A stretch of 64,000 bases of DNA from Chryseobacterium gotjawalense (GCF_030012525.1 NZ_CP124855.1:2294001-2358000); one strand, 5' to 3'; positions 6,857-15,864 are shown, numbered from the stretch's first letter. A program made the numbers and translations. The notes: a model not told the origin generated them from the letters alone.

Positions 6857-9055
6857 TTATCTTGTAAACAAAAGTTCTCTGTATTTGGTCAGCGGCCATA
6901 ATTCGTCGTCAACCATCATTTCAAGCTCATCAGATGAGTTTCTGATTTTAGCAAAAAATGGGATAACTTCCTCACAAAAAGAATCGGCCATTTCCCTGGA
7001 ATTGCTTTTTGATTTTGCGTTTTCGATTGCCTCAAGCAGATTTTCCACTTCTACTTTAATGATGCTTACATGTCCTGAAATATCTCTGATGAGACTCATT
7101 TGTTCTTTAGCCAAAGTTTGATACTCGGCATCACCGAAGATTTCTTTTAATCCTTTCACGTTTTCAATGAGGCGGTTCTGATATTTAAGGGCGCAGGGAA
7201 TAATGTGGTTTCTTGCAATATCAGCGATTACTCTTGCTTCAATAGCGATTACTGATGAGTATTTCTCTAATTTAATTTCATTTCTCGCTTCCATTTCACG
7301 ATGGGTGTAAATGCCAAGCTCCTCATATAATGCAATAAATTTCGGATCCAACTCCCTACTCAGAGCCTGAGGCGTTGTTTTCAAGTTGTTCAGTCCTCTT
7401 TTGGCGGCTTCGATGGCCCATTCTTCTGAATAACCATCGCCTTCAAACATAATATTCTTAGAGTCTTTAATGTATTCTCTTAATACATTAAAAATCGCTT
7501 CGTCTTTTTTCAGGCCACTTTCAACCAAAGCATCGACTTCTATTTTGAAAGTTTTAAACTGTTTGGCGGCGATCGCGTTCATCACGGTCATCACTTCTGC
7601 GCAATTCGCAGAGGATCCAACCGCTCTTATTTCAAATTTGTTGCCGGTAAAGGCAAATGGAGAAGTTCTGTTTCTGTCGGTGTTGTCTAGTAAAATATTT
7701 GGAATTTTACCCACCACATTTAACTTAAGGTCTGTTTTTTCTTCAGGAGATAATTTTCCGTCTTTTACTTTTTCAAGCTCTTCTAAAACGCCAAATAACT
7801 GCGAACCGATAAAGGTTGAAATAATAGCAGGAGGCGCTTCATTGGCACCTAAACGGTGATCGTTGCCGGCAGAAGCAATACTCACTCTTAATAAGTCTGC
7901 GTAATCATGGACTGCTTTCAGTGTATTGACGAAGAAGGTCAAAAACTGAAGGTTCTTTTTAGGGTTTTTACCCGGGCTTAAAAGGTTTTCTCCGGTATCG
8001 GTGGCCAAACTCCAGTTGTTGTGTTTTCCGCTTCCATTCACTCCGGCGAACGGTTTTTCGTGGAATAAAATATGGAAATGGTGTTTGTGCGCAACTCTCG
8101 CCATTAAATCCATTAATAATGAATTGTGATCCACAGCGACATTTACTTCTTCAAACATCGGAGCTAATTCAAACTGGTTCGGGGCAACTTCGTTATGACG
8201 CGTCGTTACAGGAATTCCCAGTTGAATTGATTTGATTTCCAGTTCTTTCATGAAGTTCATTACCCGCGTAGGAATAGAACCGAAATAGTGATCGTCTAAC
8301 TGTTGGCCTTTTGCAGGAGAATGCCCCAAAAGTGTTTTTCCGGTAATGACCAGATCCGGCCTTGATTGATACAATGCAGAATCTACTAAGAAATATTCCT
8401 GCTCCCAGCCTAAAGTAGGAATCACTTTCGTTACATTTTTGTCAAAATAAGACCGGCAAATATCAGTCGCAGCTTCATCTACGGCATGTAATGCTCTAAG
8501 CAGAGGCGCTTTGTAATCTAAAGTCTCACCCGTATAAGAAATAAAAATGGAAGGAATGCATAAAGTTGTTCCCATGATGAACGCGGGCGAAGTTGGATCC
8601 CAGGCCGTATAACCACGTGCTTCAAAAGTGTTTCTAATTCCGCCGTTTGGAAAAGAGGAGGCATCTGGTTCTTGCTGAATCAACATTCCCCCGGAAAACC
8701 GGTCAATGGCGCGGTCACTTTCGAATGGAGTAAAAAAGGAGTCGTGCTTTTCTGCGGTAGATCCAGTCAAAGGTTGAAACCAGTGGGTGTAGTGGGTGGC
8801 TCCTTTGCTTATCGACCAGTCTTTCATGGCTACTGCGATTTGATCTGCGACGTCCCTTTGGATTTTCAGTCCGCTTTTAATGGCATTCTGAATGGACGTA
8901 AATGCTTCTTTGGTTAAGTATTCTCTCATCGTTTCTTCTGAGAAAACGTTTTCACAAAAAAGTGAAGATAATTTTGCAGGAACTTCCACTGCATTTTCTT
9001 TTCTGTAATCTTTCTGAGAAAGTAATTCTAGCGCTTTAAATCTTAAATTTGACAT
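6857..9055 (-). CDS. glnN: Glutamine synthetase type III
   Basis: The enzyme makes glutamine from glutamate, ammonia and ATP in the cytoplasm. At 732 residues it has the size of the type III family common in Bacteroidota rather than the 450 of type I. Motifs seen are THYTHWFQPLTG (about residue 87), GWEQEYFLVD (about 216), the ATP-site motif NGSGKHNNWSL (about 340) and AGNDHRLGANEAPPA. The gene is monocistronic with its own terminator. Upstream is an inverted repeat (9112-9128) that could be an operator. No GlnB-type regulator gene is adjacent. Gene naming (glnA or glnN) varies between species. Confidence 0.96.
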   Translation of the reverse strand: MSNLRFKALELLSQKDYRKENAVEVPAKLSSLFCENVFSEETMREYLTKEAFTSIQNAIKSGLKIQRDVADQIAVAMKDWSISKGATHYTHWFQPLTGSTAEKHDSFFTPFESDRAIDRFSGGMLIQQEPDASSFPNGGIRNTFEARGYTAWDPTSPAFIMGTTLCIPSIFISYTGETLDYKAPLLRALHAVDEAATDICRSYFDKNVTKVIPTLGWEQEYFLVDSALYQSRPDLVITGKTLLGHSPAKGQQLDDHYFGSIPTRVMNFMKELEIKSIQLGIPVTTRHNEVAPNQFELAPMFEEVNVAVDHNSLLMDLMARVAHKHHFHILFHEKPFAGVNGSGKHNNWSLATDTGENLLSPGKNPKKNLQFLTFFVNTLKAVHDYADLLRVSIASAGNDHRLGANEAPPAIISTFIGSQLFGVLEELEKVKDGKLSPEEKTDLKLNVVGKIPNILLDNTDRNRTSPFAFTGNKFEIRAVGSSANCAEVMTVMNAIAAKQFKTFKIEVDALVESGLKKDEAIFNVLREYIKDSKNIMFEGDGYSEEWAIEAAKRGLNNLKTTPQALSRELDPKFIALYEELGIYTHREMEARNEIKLEKYSSVIAIEARVIADIARNHIIPCALKYQNRLIENVKGLKEIFGDAEYQTLAKEQMSLIRDISGHVSIIKVEVENLLEAIENAKSKSNSREMADSFCEEVIPFFAKIRNSSDELEMMVDDELWPLTKYRELLFTR

Positions 9056-9111
9056 TTGGTGTGTTTTTGATAGGGTAAAATTACAAAAAATACATAAACA
9101 AAATAGATTTG

Positions 9112-9128
9112 CCCATAAATTTTATGGG
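9112..9128. repeat. Inverted repeat upstream of glutamine synthetase
   Basis: CCCATAAA and TTTATGGG are separated by a single base. The repeat sits 20 bases upstream of the imperfect promoter box of the glutamine synthetase gene, where an operator could lie. No regulator was identified. Confidence 0.35.
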
Positions 9129-9350
9129 GTCATTTTTAAAAATAGAGGATTTAATATTGAAACCATTCTTTTTAACTATAATGAATTAGGATGATTTTTT
9201 TAAAATCGTTGGAGGAAATAATTTGCAAATAATTACAGTCTGGCACGGTCGAATGAAAAAGATAAAGAAGCAGAAAGAATCTTATCGTCAACAAATCATT
9301 AACAATGAACAGAATCCATTGGGGGAGCGTAAAAATTAGAACTATTTCCT

Positions 9351-9358
9351 TATATTTG
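9351..9358 (+). promoter_or_regulatory. -7 promoter box for the DUF6909-like gene
   Basis: TATATTTG ends one base before the ATG at 9360. Transcription would therefore start at or after that ATG, which argues for the downstream ATG at 9375 as the true start. Confidence 0.6.
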
Positions 9359-9374
9359 TATGAAATTTTACACT

Positions 9375-11057
9375 ATGGTAAATTCACGAGCAAGAGAAAC
9401 CACTGAAGCAATCGAAAGACTTTATGTTTCTATGCGTCACTTATTCTATCGCGGTTTTTTCAAACCTGCCGGGATCTCCGGAGAAAGCCTCCGGTCACTA
9501 CTTATGATCATCAACCCGGAAATTTATGGAACAATGGGAGTTCCGAACAAAATAGAGTTAGACGGACTTCTGTATGTTTTAGACAGACTTCCGGAAGGGA
9601 TTGAGGAATGCTCATTCATTCATCTTACTTCTGATGAAGGTTTCGACAAAGGAAGCTTCGAAGTTATTGTTCCTAAAAAAAGAAGAAGAAACTGTTATCG
9701 TATCGACGAACATCAAATGAACATCGAAGTTCTTCTGGGTCGTTCTGAAATTTACGATATTCTCACTCACCTTACTTTCCTTTATATTGAAGCGGACAAA
9801 ATCCGCAAACTCGCCTTCCTTTCTGAACGCAGCGACAAACCAAGCAGAGCCTGGAAAATTATCGAAGAAGTTGCAACAGGCGATAAAAAAATGAGCAGAA
9901 AAGAGAAAGAAGTGGCACTGATTCACCTATCTTCATTGTTAGGACGAACCTTTGATGAAACTTTGAACGCTTATAACAGTTTCGGCGATGATAAAAATCC
10001 GGACCGTCTTTTCAAAATCATTTATCATTTAGGAAACGAAAGTTTTAATGATTATAAACAAATCAGAGAAAGAGAAGTTCATTTCTCGGCAATTCTCAGA
10101 GAAAGAGTAGGCCACCATTTCTTTGGCGAAAAATGGGCGAATAAAGTAAAACAGGTTTTAGCAGAAAATAATCTGCAGATGAGACCTTTACATATTATTT
10201 CTGCCAACATGCATTCTGTGAAAAATATGCTTTTTGCAAATGATGCTATCGGGAAAAAAGTGACTAAGAATGTGGACTATAAAATGTATGAAGAAATTTC
10301 CAACAAGAAAACCTTGCAGGAAAAAGTTCTCGTACATTCCCAAGATGCCGGTTTGATTTATATTCACGATCAAAGCGGAAGCAATATCGATGTTCAGATT
10401 ATCGATTTGGCAAAAACCGATTTGAAAAATACACCTTTTGCAGACCTAAATTATTCGGGAGACGATGTGATTATGGTTTTCGATTATGCATTCGGTGAGC
10501 AGGCTTACGAAGTAATGGACGAACTTTTACGTCCTTATGACTATAATGGCGAAATCTACACGATGAAGGTGAAGTCCATTTCGATAATGGGGAAAGCCGG
10601 AATTTTGATGGGCGGAAAAGGAGATATTATGATTCCTACTTCTCACGTATTTGAAGGAACCGCAGATAATTATCCGTTTGAAAATGCTTTGAAATTAGCA
10701 GATTTCGAAGATGACGAATTACGGGCATTCGAAGGCGGGATGGTTACCGTTTTGGGAACTTCTCTTCAGAATAAAGATATTCTCCGTTATTTTATGGACA
10801 CTTCCTGGAAAGCGATTGGGCTGGAAATGGAAGGTGCGCATTATCAGAAAGCCATTCAGGTTGCCTCGAAAATCCGCCACCATATTTCAGAAGATCTTTT
10901 CGTAATGTATGCGTATTATGCGTCTGATAATCCTCTGGAAACTGGTTCTACACTGTCTTCCGGTGGATTGGGACTGACGGGAGTTAAACCGACTTACCTG
11001 ATAACTTTAAGAATATTAGAGAAAATTTTAAAAAGCGGAATAGCTGCTAAGAAGTAA
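9375..11057 (+). CDS. DUF6909-like conserved protein with nucleoside-phosphorylase-like C-terminal half
   Basis: The function is unknown. The 560-residue protein begins MVNSRARETTEAIERLYVSM and belongs to a Bacteroidota family that I recall as DUF6909. It has no signal peptide or membrane segment, so it is probably cytosolic. The first third is helical. The C-terminal third shows GDIMIPTSHVFEGT, TVLGTSLQNKDIL and LEMEGAHYQKA, then YAYYASDNPLETG; the EMEGA and GDI-IPTS patterns resemble the PNP/UDP phosphorylase and nucleosidase superfamily. I infer a divergent nucleoside-binding domain, not an activity. A longer start at 9360 is possible but lies almost inside the promoter box. A strong terminator follows at 11079. 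Confidence 0.75.
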   Translation: MVNSRARETTEAIERLYVSMRHLFYRGFFKPAGISGESLRSLLMIINPEIYGTMGVPNKIELDGLLYVLDRLPEGIEECSFIHLTSDEGFDKGSFEVIVPKKRRRNCYRIDEHQMNIEVLLGRSEIYDILTHLTFLYIEADKIRKLAFLSERSDKPSRAWKIIEEVATGDKKMSRKEKEVALIHLSSLLGRTFDETLNAYNSFGDDKNPDRLFKIIYHLGNESFNDYKQIREREVHFSAILRERVGHHFFGEKWANKVKQVLAENNLQMRPLHIISANMHSVKNMLFANDAIGKKVTKNVDYKMYEEISNKKTLQEKVLVHSQDAGLIYIHDQSGSNIDVQIIDLAKTDLKNTPFADLNYSGDDVIMVFDYAFGEQAYEVMDELLRPYDYNGEIYTMKVKSISIMGKAGILMGGKGDIMIPTSHVFEGTADNYPFENALKLADFEDDELRAFEGGMVTVLGTSLQNKDILRYFMDTSWKAIGLEMEGAHYQKAIQVASKIRHHISEDLFVMYAYYASDNPLETGSTLSSGGLGLTGVKPTYLITLRILEKILKSGIAAKK

Positions 11058-11078
11058 TTTTTAATAAAATATAATAGC

Positions 11079-11118
11079 AACCCTTTCAGCGACTCAAAAT
11101 GCTGAAAGGGTTTTTTCT
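11079..11118 (+). terminator. Strong rho-independent terminator after the DUF6909-like gene
   Basis: A perfect 12-base stem AACCCTTTCAGC/GCTGAAAGGGTT with a 10-base loop is followed by a T-rich tail, 21 bases past the stop. Confidence 0.93.
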
Positions 11119-11181
11119 TTTCTTAATCCTTTCCATAAAATCAAAAATTCTTACCTTTCCATTTTTAAAATAAAAATCATC

Positions 11182-13026
11182 ATGAACAAAGGGTTTCTCA
11201 TTATTCTTACTTTATTTTTCGGATTATTATCAGCGCAGAAAAACGCTTATTATCAACAATACGCCAAATACAAAATGGATATTGATGTGGATGCGAAAAA
11301 CTTCACCTACAACGGAAATCAAACGTTGACGTACACCAACAATTCTCCGGATGAACTGGATGTGGTTTATTTTCACCTTTACTGGAATGCCTTTAAACCG
11401 GGTTCCATGATGGATCAAAGAATTGCGGGCCAAGGTAAAAATGGTGATTCGAGATTACAGAATAATGGCATTTCGCGTTTAGCTTCAATTCCGAAAGATG
11501 AAGAAGGCGCGCAAAATATCCATTGGATCAAGCAAAATGGGAAAAATCTGAAATTTGAAATCCAGGAAACGGTGATGAAAGTGTATCTGGATTCTCCGAT
11601 AAAAGCCAATTCGTCAACCACATTTACGATGGAATGGGACGCAGTGATTCCGATGCAGATTCGCCGTGCCGGAAGAAATAACCGCGAAGGAATCGACATG
11701 ACGGTCACACAGTGGTATCCGAAGATCGCAGAATACGATTATGACGGCTGGGCAACTTTTGATTATATCGGCAGGGAATTTCACGCCCCTTTTTCAGATT
11801 TTGAAGTCAATATTAAAATCGATAAAGAGTATGTAATTGGAGCGGGCGGAACTTTAGAAAACCCTTTAGAAGTAAAAGGTTATGATAAGAAAGCCACCAT
11901 TAAAGCTGATAAAAATAACAAAGCAACCTGGAAATGGACTGCCAAAAACATGTTGGATTTCGCATGGGCTGCAGACCGTGATTATACTGTAGATTCGTTT
12001 GTGGTTTTAGACGGACCGAAAGTTTATTTCGTTTATCAAAAATCAGAGAAGACCAAATACTGGGAACAGTCAAAACCGTATGTAACGAAGTTTTTCCAGA
12101 TAATGAATGCTACTTTCGGCAGATACGTTTATCCTTCGTACTCTTTTATTCAGGGTGGCGACGGCGGAATGGAATATGGAATGTGTACCATGATTCTGGG
12201 CGAAGCGAAAAGTTTAGACGGTCTCGTTGGTTTAATGGTTCACGAAGGCGGGCATTCCTGGAATCAGCAGATTATGGCTTACAACGAAAGCGTCCGGCCG
12301 TGGATGGATGAAGGTTTTACAAGTTATTATGATGATTCTGTGATGTACCAGTTATTTCCACCAAAAACACCACAGGCAAATCCGTTTACGGGAAGTTTAG
12401 ACCGGTACAGGAATTTTGTAAAAAGAGGAATTGAAGAACCTGCCGTGTGGTTAGGAGACCATCACGATAATGGAACCGCTTACTCTTTCGCAACTTATGT
12501 AAAAGGTGAACTCTTTTTGGTGCAGCTGGGCTATATTATGGGAGAACAAAACCTGGCTTTGGTTATGAAAGAATTTTATGATGAATGGCACTTGAAACAT
12601 CCAACCGATAGGGATTTCATGCATATTGCACAGAAAGTTTCGGGCATGGATTTGAAATGGTTCCTCAATTATTGGATTAATACCACCAAAACCATTGATT
12701 ACGGAATTAAAGAGGTGAAATATAACGAAAACTCAACCACCATTATTTTAGAAAATAAAGGAACAATTCCGATGCCTATTGATTTTTCAATTTTGACGAC
12801 CGATAAAAAAGTCGTGAATTACCAGATTCCTTTAAATATGACGCACACCTGGAAAACCAAAGATATTTACGGTGATTTCAAAACCGAAGCTTATTGGCCA
12901 TGGACTCAGAAAGAATATACGCTGACAATTCCTTATACCAAATCACAGATTTCTGCCTTGGGAATTGATTTTTCTCAACGGTTAGCAGATGTGAATCTGG
13001 AAGATAATTTGGTAGAAGTAAAATAA
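11182..13026 (+). CDS. M1 family metallopeptidase, exported
   Basis: This is a predicted zinc aminopeptidase of the M1 (gluzincin) family, exported to the periplasm or beyond by a signal peptide (MNKGFLIILTLFFGLLSAQ). The zinc site is H354-E355-x-x-H358 (VHEGGHSW), with the third ligand E377 in WMDEGFTSYY exactly 18 residues later. The upstream GGMEYGMCTMI replaces the classical GxMEN exopeptidase motif. At 614 residues it is shorter than the classical 850-residue enzymes, as is usual for the Bacteroidota secreted group. There is no T9SS C-terminal domain. An imperfect promoter box TACCTTTC lies at 11152-11159. Confidence 0.93.
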   Translation: MNKGFLIILTLFFGLLSAQKNAYYQQYAKYKMDIDVDAKNFTYNGNQTLTYTNNSPDELDVVYFHLYWNAFKPGSMMDQRIAGQGKNGDSRLQNNGISRLASIPKDEEGAQNIHWIKQNGKNLKFEIQETVMKVYLDSPIKANSSTTFTMEWDAVIPMQIRRAGRNNREGIDMTVTQWYPKIAEYDYDGWATFDYIGREFHAPFSDFEVNIKIDKEYVIGAGGTLENPLEVKGYDKKATIKADKNNKATWKWTAKNMLDFAWAADRDYTVDSFVVLDGPKVYFVYQKSEKTKYWEQSKPYVTKFFQIMNATFGRYVYPSYSFIQGGDGGMEYGMCTMILGEAKSLDGLVGLMVHEGGHSWNQQIMAYNESVRPWMDEGFTSYYDDSVMYQLFPPKTPQANPFTGSLDRYRNFVKRGIEEPAVWLGDHHDNGTAYSFATYVKGELFLVQLGYIMGEQNLALVMKEFYDEWHLKHPTDRDFMHIAQKVSGMDLKWFLNYWINTTKTIDYGIKEVKYNENSTTIILENKGTIPMPIDFSILTTDKKVVNYQIPLNMTHTWKTKDIYGDFKTEAYWPWTQKEYTLTIPYTKSQISALGIDFSQRLADVNLEDNLVEVK

Positions 13027-13087
13027 CGACGAAGAGAAACCAACGTTCAACAGAAAATCCGTGAAACTTGCGCGAAAATAAGAAGAA

Positions 13088-13849
13088 ATGAATTCCATCG
13101 TAATCAATATAGGAAACACCAACATCCGATTCGGACTTTTTAATGACGACAACTGCGATGTATCCTGGATTTTAAATACTAAACCGTACAGAACCAGCGA
13201 TGAAATGCAGATGCAGTTTATGATGATGTATCAAACGCATAGAATTGAAGCTGAAAATATCGACAAAATAATTATTGGATCGGTAGTTCCTCAACTCACT
13301 TACGATGTTTCAAGAGCGATTCAGAAAATTCACGGTAAAAAACCGACTGTTGTTGATCGAAATACTCCGTCAGAAGTTCAGCCAAAATCAAAACAAATGG
13401 GTACCGATATTTATGCCAACTTGGTCGCCGCACATCATCTTTATCCTGCCGGTAAAAAGAAAATTATTTTCGATTTCGGTACAGCATTAACGGCGAGCTG
13501 CATTAATGAAAGTGGAGAAACCCTCGGAGTGATTATCGCTCCGGGAATTATTACCGCACTAAACTCTTTAATTCACGATACCGCACAATTGCCTGAAATC
13601 GAATTGGTAAAACCGAAATCCGTTTTGGGCTTAGATACTGTTTCCTGCATGCAAAGCGGGATGGTTTATGGTTATTTAGGTATGGTTGAAGGATTTGTAG
13701 ACCGTATTAATGATGAGGTTGAAGATGAATGTTTCGTGATCGCAACCGGCGGAGTTTCCCATGTTTACAAACCTTTAACGGACAAAATTCAGATTGCGGA
13801 CCGACTGCATACTTTGAAAGGATTGTATTATTTGGGAAAAAATTTATAA
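13088..13849 (+). CDS. coaX: Type III pantothenate kinase
   Basis: CoaX phosphorylates pantothenate, the first step of coenzyme A synthesis. The 253-residue product has the acetate/sugar-kinase fold landmarks NIGNTNIRFGLF at the N-terminus, GTDIYANLVAAHHL, FDFGTALTASCI and ATGGVSHV. Length and motifs agree fully with the family. It follows the M1 peptidase gene by 61 bases, so read-through is possible, and no clear promoter is visible between them. Confidence 0.95.
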   Translation: MNSIVINIGNTNIRFGLFNDDNCDVSWILNTKPYRTSDEMQMQFMMMYQTHRIEAENIDKIIIGSVVPQLTYDVSRAIQKIHGKKPTVVDRNTPSEVQPKSKQMGTDIYANLVAAHHLYPAGKKKIIFDFGTALTASCINESGETLGVIIAPGIITALNSLIHDTAQLPEIELVKPKSVLGLDTVSCMQSGMVYGYLGMVEGFVDRINDEVEDECFVIATGGVSHVYKPLTDKIQIADRLHTLKGLYYLGKNL

Positions 13850-13851
13850 AT

Positions 13852-13897
13852 GTGAATAGCGAATCGCTTTAGGGTGAATAGTGAACAAAGTGAATTA
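13852..13897. repeat. Degenerate GTGAATAG-type short repeats
   Basis: GTGAATAG occurs at 13852-13859 and 13874-13881, followed by GTGAA at 13881 and GTGAATTA at 13890. An inverted ATTCACC lies further on near 13961. The segment between coaX and the deaminase gene is otherwise noncoding. Similar sequences are, from memory, frequent between Chryseobacterium genes. Confidence 0.4.
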
Positions 13898-13983
13898 TTC
13901 CAAAAGCAGTCGTGCGAGGAATCCACTCCATTGAAAATTTACCGAAAGAAATTGAGCTGAAAGAATTCACCCGAAGGGATTCT

Positions 13984-14415
13984 CTATCTTTTATTTTTAA
14001 AAAACTCTTTTACAATTACCGAACATTCATGTTCCATAACGCCTACAACAATTTCTGTTTTTGGATGCAGGTTTAAATGTTTATTGATAAAACCTCTCTG
14101 TTCATCTCTCGCACCAATCACGACTTTAGAAATCTGCGACCAGATTAAAGCTCCAGAGCACATGACACAGGGCTCGAGCGTCACATACATCGTACAGTTT
14201 TGCAGATATTTGCCGCCGAGGTAATTTGCTGCCGAGGTAATCGCCTGCATTTCCGCATGGGCAGTAACATCATTTAAAGTCTCTGTCAGATTGTGGGTTT
14301 TGGCCAATATCCGGTCATTGGAAACGATGACACAGCCAATAGGAACCTCCTCTTTTTCAAAAGCGATCTGCGCCTGCTGGAGCGCCATTTTCATATAGTA
14401 TTCGTCGGTAAACAT
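13984..14415 (-). CDS. tadA: Nucleoside deaminase, probable tRNA-specific adenosine deaminase TadA
   Basis: The product is a cytidine-deaminase-fold zinc enzyme of 143 residues. The zinc/catalytic motif is H53-A-E55 (TAHAEMQAI) with cysteines C83 and C86 in EPCVMCSGAL. The size and the motif context fit TadA, which makes inosine at the wobble position of tRNA-Arg, although guanine-deaminase-type relatives share these residues. It is a single gene on the minus strand; the terminator of the next gene lies just upstream of it. Confidence 0.85.
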   Translation of the reverse strand: MFTDEYYMKMALQQAQIAFEKEEVPIGCVIVSNDRILAKTHNLTETLNDVTAHAEMQAITSAANYLGGKYLQNCTMYVTLEPCVMCSGALIWSQISKVVIGARDEQRGFINKHLNLHPKTEIVVGVMEHECSVIVKEFFKNKR

Positions 14416-14471
14416 AATTAATAGATTGTTGATGGATTTCTGTTGTAAATTTAAAGGATACTTATAATCAA

Positions 14472-14502
14472 AAAAAGGTTCAGTACAAAACTAAACCTTT
14501 TT
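14472..14502 (-). terminator. Terminator of the small outer-membrane protein gene
   Basis: AAAAAGGTTcAGT pairs with ACTaAACCTTTTT around a five-base loop, 18 bases past the stop of the minus-strand gene. A/T runs on both sides would allow bidirectional action. Confidence 0.85.
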
Positions 14503-14520
14503 CTAAAAATATTGATCTTA

Positions 14521-15063
14521 CTAGAAACGATAACCAATTCCCAGCATTCCTTTTCCTGTAACCGGCGTATCAGAATATTCAGATTTCATCCCAAATCTCC
14601 TGGCAATTCCCATACTTGCTTCGAAAACAATATTTCTTCTGGCAACCCATTTTCCCCCAAAACCAATTCCGGCTCCTATGGTCGTATTCTTCTGATACGT
14701 GTAAGGAGAATAAACACCGGAACCAAAGTAAGTAGTGTACGCGGAATCATTTGATGTGGTGATCGGTATAAAACCTTCCACAAAAAATCCAGAAGCATAT
14801 CCTTTACCAAAATACATTCGGTAATAAGGTGAAATTTGAGATTGCAAACCATCTCCATTGTTTTTGTTATCTAAAAGAACCAAGGCATTAATACCGATAC
14901 CGGAATCTTTATTCAGCAGCCTTTCATAAGATAAATTCAAAGCCGGTCCTGCGATTAATTCAATCGGACTGATAATAATGTCATTTTGTCTTTGGTCAGC
15001 AGTATTTTGTGCCTGAACGCTAAGTGCAAAGAGGAGAGAGGCAATCAGTAAATAGTTTTTCAT
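14521..15063 (-). CDS. Predicted small outer-membrane beta-barrel protein
   Basis: I do not recognise a named family. The product is about 180 residues, starting with a signal peptide MKNYLLIASLLFALSVQAQ, then alternating hydrophobic strands (IELIAGPALNLSYERLL, FFVEGFIPITT, GAGIGFGGKWVARR) and ending in the aromatic residue of GMLGIGYRF. This is the pattern of an eight-strand outer-membrane barrel. The ATG at 15063 is chosen because a perfect promoter box lies 12 bases upstream of it, and the alternative start 33 bases further upstream would fall over that box. Confidence 0.7.
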   Translation of the reverse strand: MKNYLLIASLLFALSVQAQNTADQRQNDIIISPIELIAGPALNLSYERLLNKDSGIGINALVLLDNKNNGDGLQSQISPYYRMYFGKGYASGFFVEGFIPITTSNDSAYTTYFGSGVYSPYTYQKNTTIGAGIGFGGKWVARRNIVFEASMGIARRFGMKSEYSDTPVTGKGMLGIGYRF

Positions 15064-15075
15064 ATTTTTTTTTAT

Positions 15076-15083
15076 CAAATATA
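15076..15083 (-). promoter_or_regulatory. -7 promoter box for the small outer-membrane protein gene
   Basis: Read on the minus strand the box is TATATTTG. It lies 12 bases before the ATG at 15063 and excludes the longer in-frame start. Confidence 0.6.
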
Positions 15084-15128
15084 AAGTTAATTCCAATACG
15101 AAATGTTATTGCAATTAAATTTTTTAAG

Positions 15129-15752
15129 CTATTCGAAATTCATGGACAAAGGCAGTCTGAAACGGTATCGCACCGCTGTTCCATTAATAAAAGCCGGAGC
15201 AAATTTTTCCGGGAGAAGATAAAGTGCGATTTCGGCCTGGCGGTTAAAAGTGAAATTATCTCCTTCTGCTTTTACTGAAGTTATTGACCCATCTCTTTCA
15301 ACAATAAAGAGCAGTTCTGTTCTCATCATTTTATGGTCAGCTAAAACGGCATTGGTATAAAAATGCTCTGCGATCTGCTGGCGCATGATATTGAAACCGC
15401 CCGGGTAATCTGCATTGCTGCTTACTTTAGCTTTTTCCGGATTATTACCGGAAGATGGTGCCTGCTTTTGAAAATGGTTTAAATCTTCCCGTATTTTGAC
15501 CCTTACTAAAGCGTGAATCAAAGCGTTATTCTGAAGACTGTCGAGCTTCTGCATAAACTCGTGAAAATCCTTTTCAACCGTCATTTTATCGGCGGTGGTA
15601 ACTTCACTATCGAATCGTTTCCGGAATTCACTGTTCAGCATGGAACGCTGATAATCAAAATAGTTTTTCACCATTTTAAATTCTTCGTTCTGCTGAGCAG
15701 AAGAAAAAAAGAAAATCAGGAGAAAAAATAAACTTAGCCGTTTTGTGAGCAC
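15129..15752 (-). CDS. Exported protein with TonB C-terminal-like domain
   Basis: The protein of about 207 residues has a signal peptide (VLTKRLSLFFLLIFFFSSAQ when started at the GTG at 15752) and a central coiled region. Its C-terminal domain (LLFIVERDGSITSVKAEG ... RYRFRLPLSM) has the pattern of the TonB C-terminal fold found in many Bacteroidota periplasmic proteins. It lacks the Pro-rich membrane-spanning form of a true TonB. The longer frame to 15848 would put 32 poorly fitting residues before the signal peptide, so the GTG start is preferred. The real role is unknown. Confidence 0.6.
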   Translation of the reverse strand: MLTKRLSLFFLLIFFFSSAQQNEEFKMVKNYFDYQRSMLNSEFRKRFDSEVTTADKMTVEKDFHEFMQKLDSLQNNALIHALVRVKIREDLNHFQKQAPSSGNNPEKAKVSSNADYPGGFNIMRQQIAEHFYTNAVLADHKMMRTELLFIVERDGSITSVKAEGDNFTFNRQAEIALYLLPEKFAPAFINGTAVRYRFRLPLSMNFE

Positions 15753-15864
15753 AACAATTTTTTTTGTAAAGTAAAAATAATTAAAATAAATGAGAAGTTT
15801 TGTTATTGAAGTTAGAAACAGTTTTTCAAGGTAAGAAAGGTTTTTCAAGAAAACGCCAAATCCT

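Larger units (their letters stand above)
9056..9374. other. Divergent intergenic region upstream of glutamine synthetase
   Basis: It must hold the glutamine synthetase promoter (minus strand; an imperfect box, read on the plus strand as CAAAAAATA, lies at 9084-9092), the inverted repeat at 9112-9128, and the promoter of the next plus-strand gene (9351-9358). A 28-codon frame at 9254-9340 (MKKIKKQKESYRQQ...) has no ribosome-binding or family support and is kept only as a doubtful small frame. Confidence 0.5.

Noticed and set aside
7470-7859. 129-codon plus-strand frame within the glutamine synthetase gene
   Set aside because: It is antisense to conserved catalytic motifs of the synthetase.
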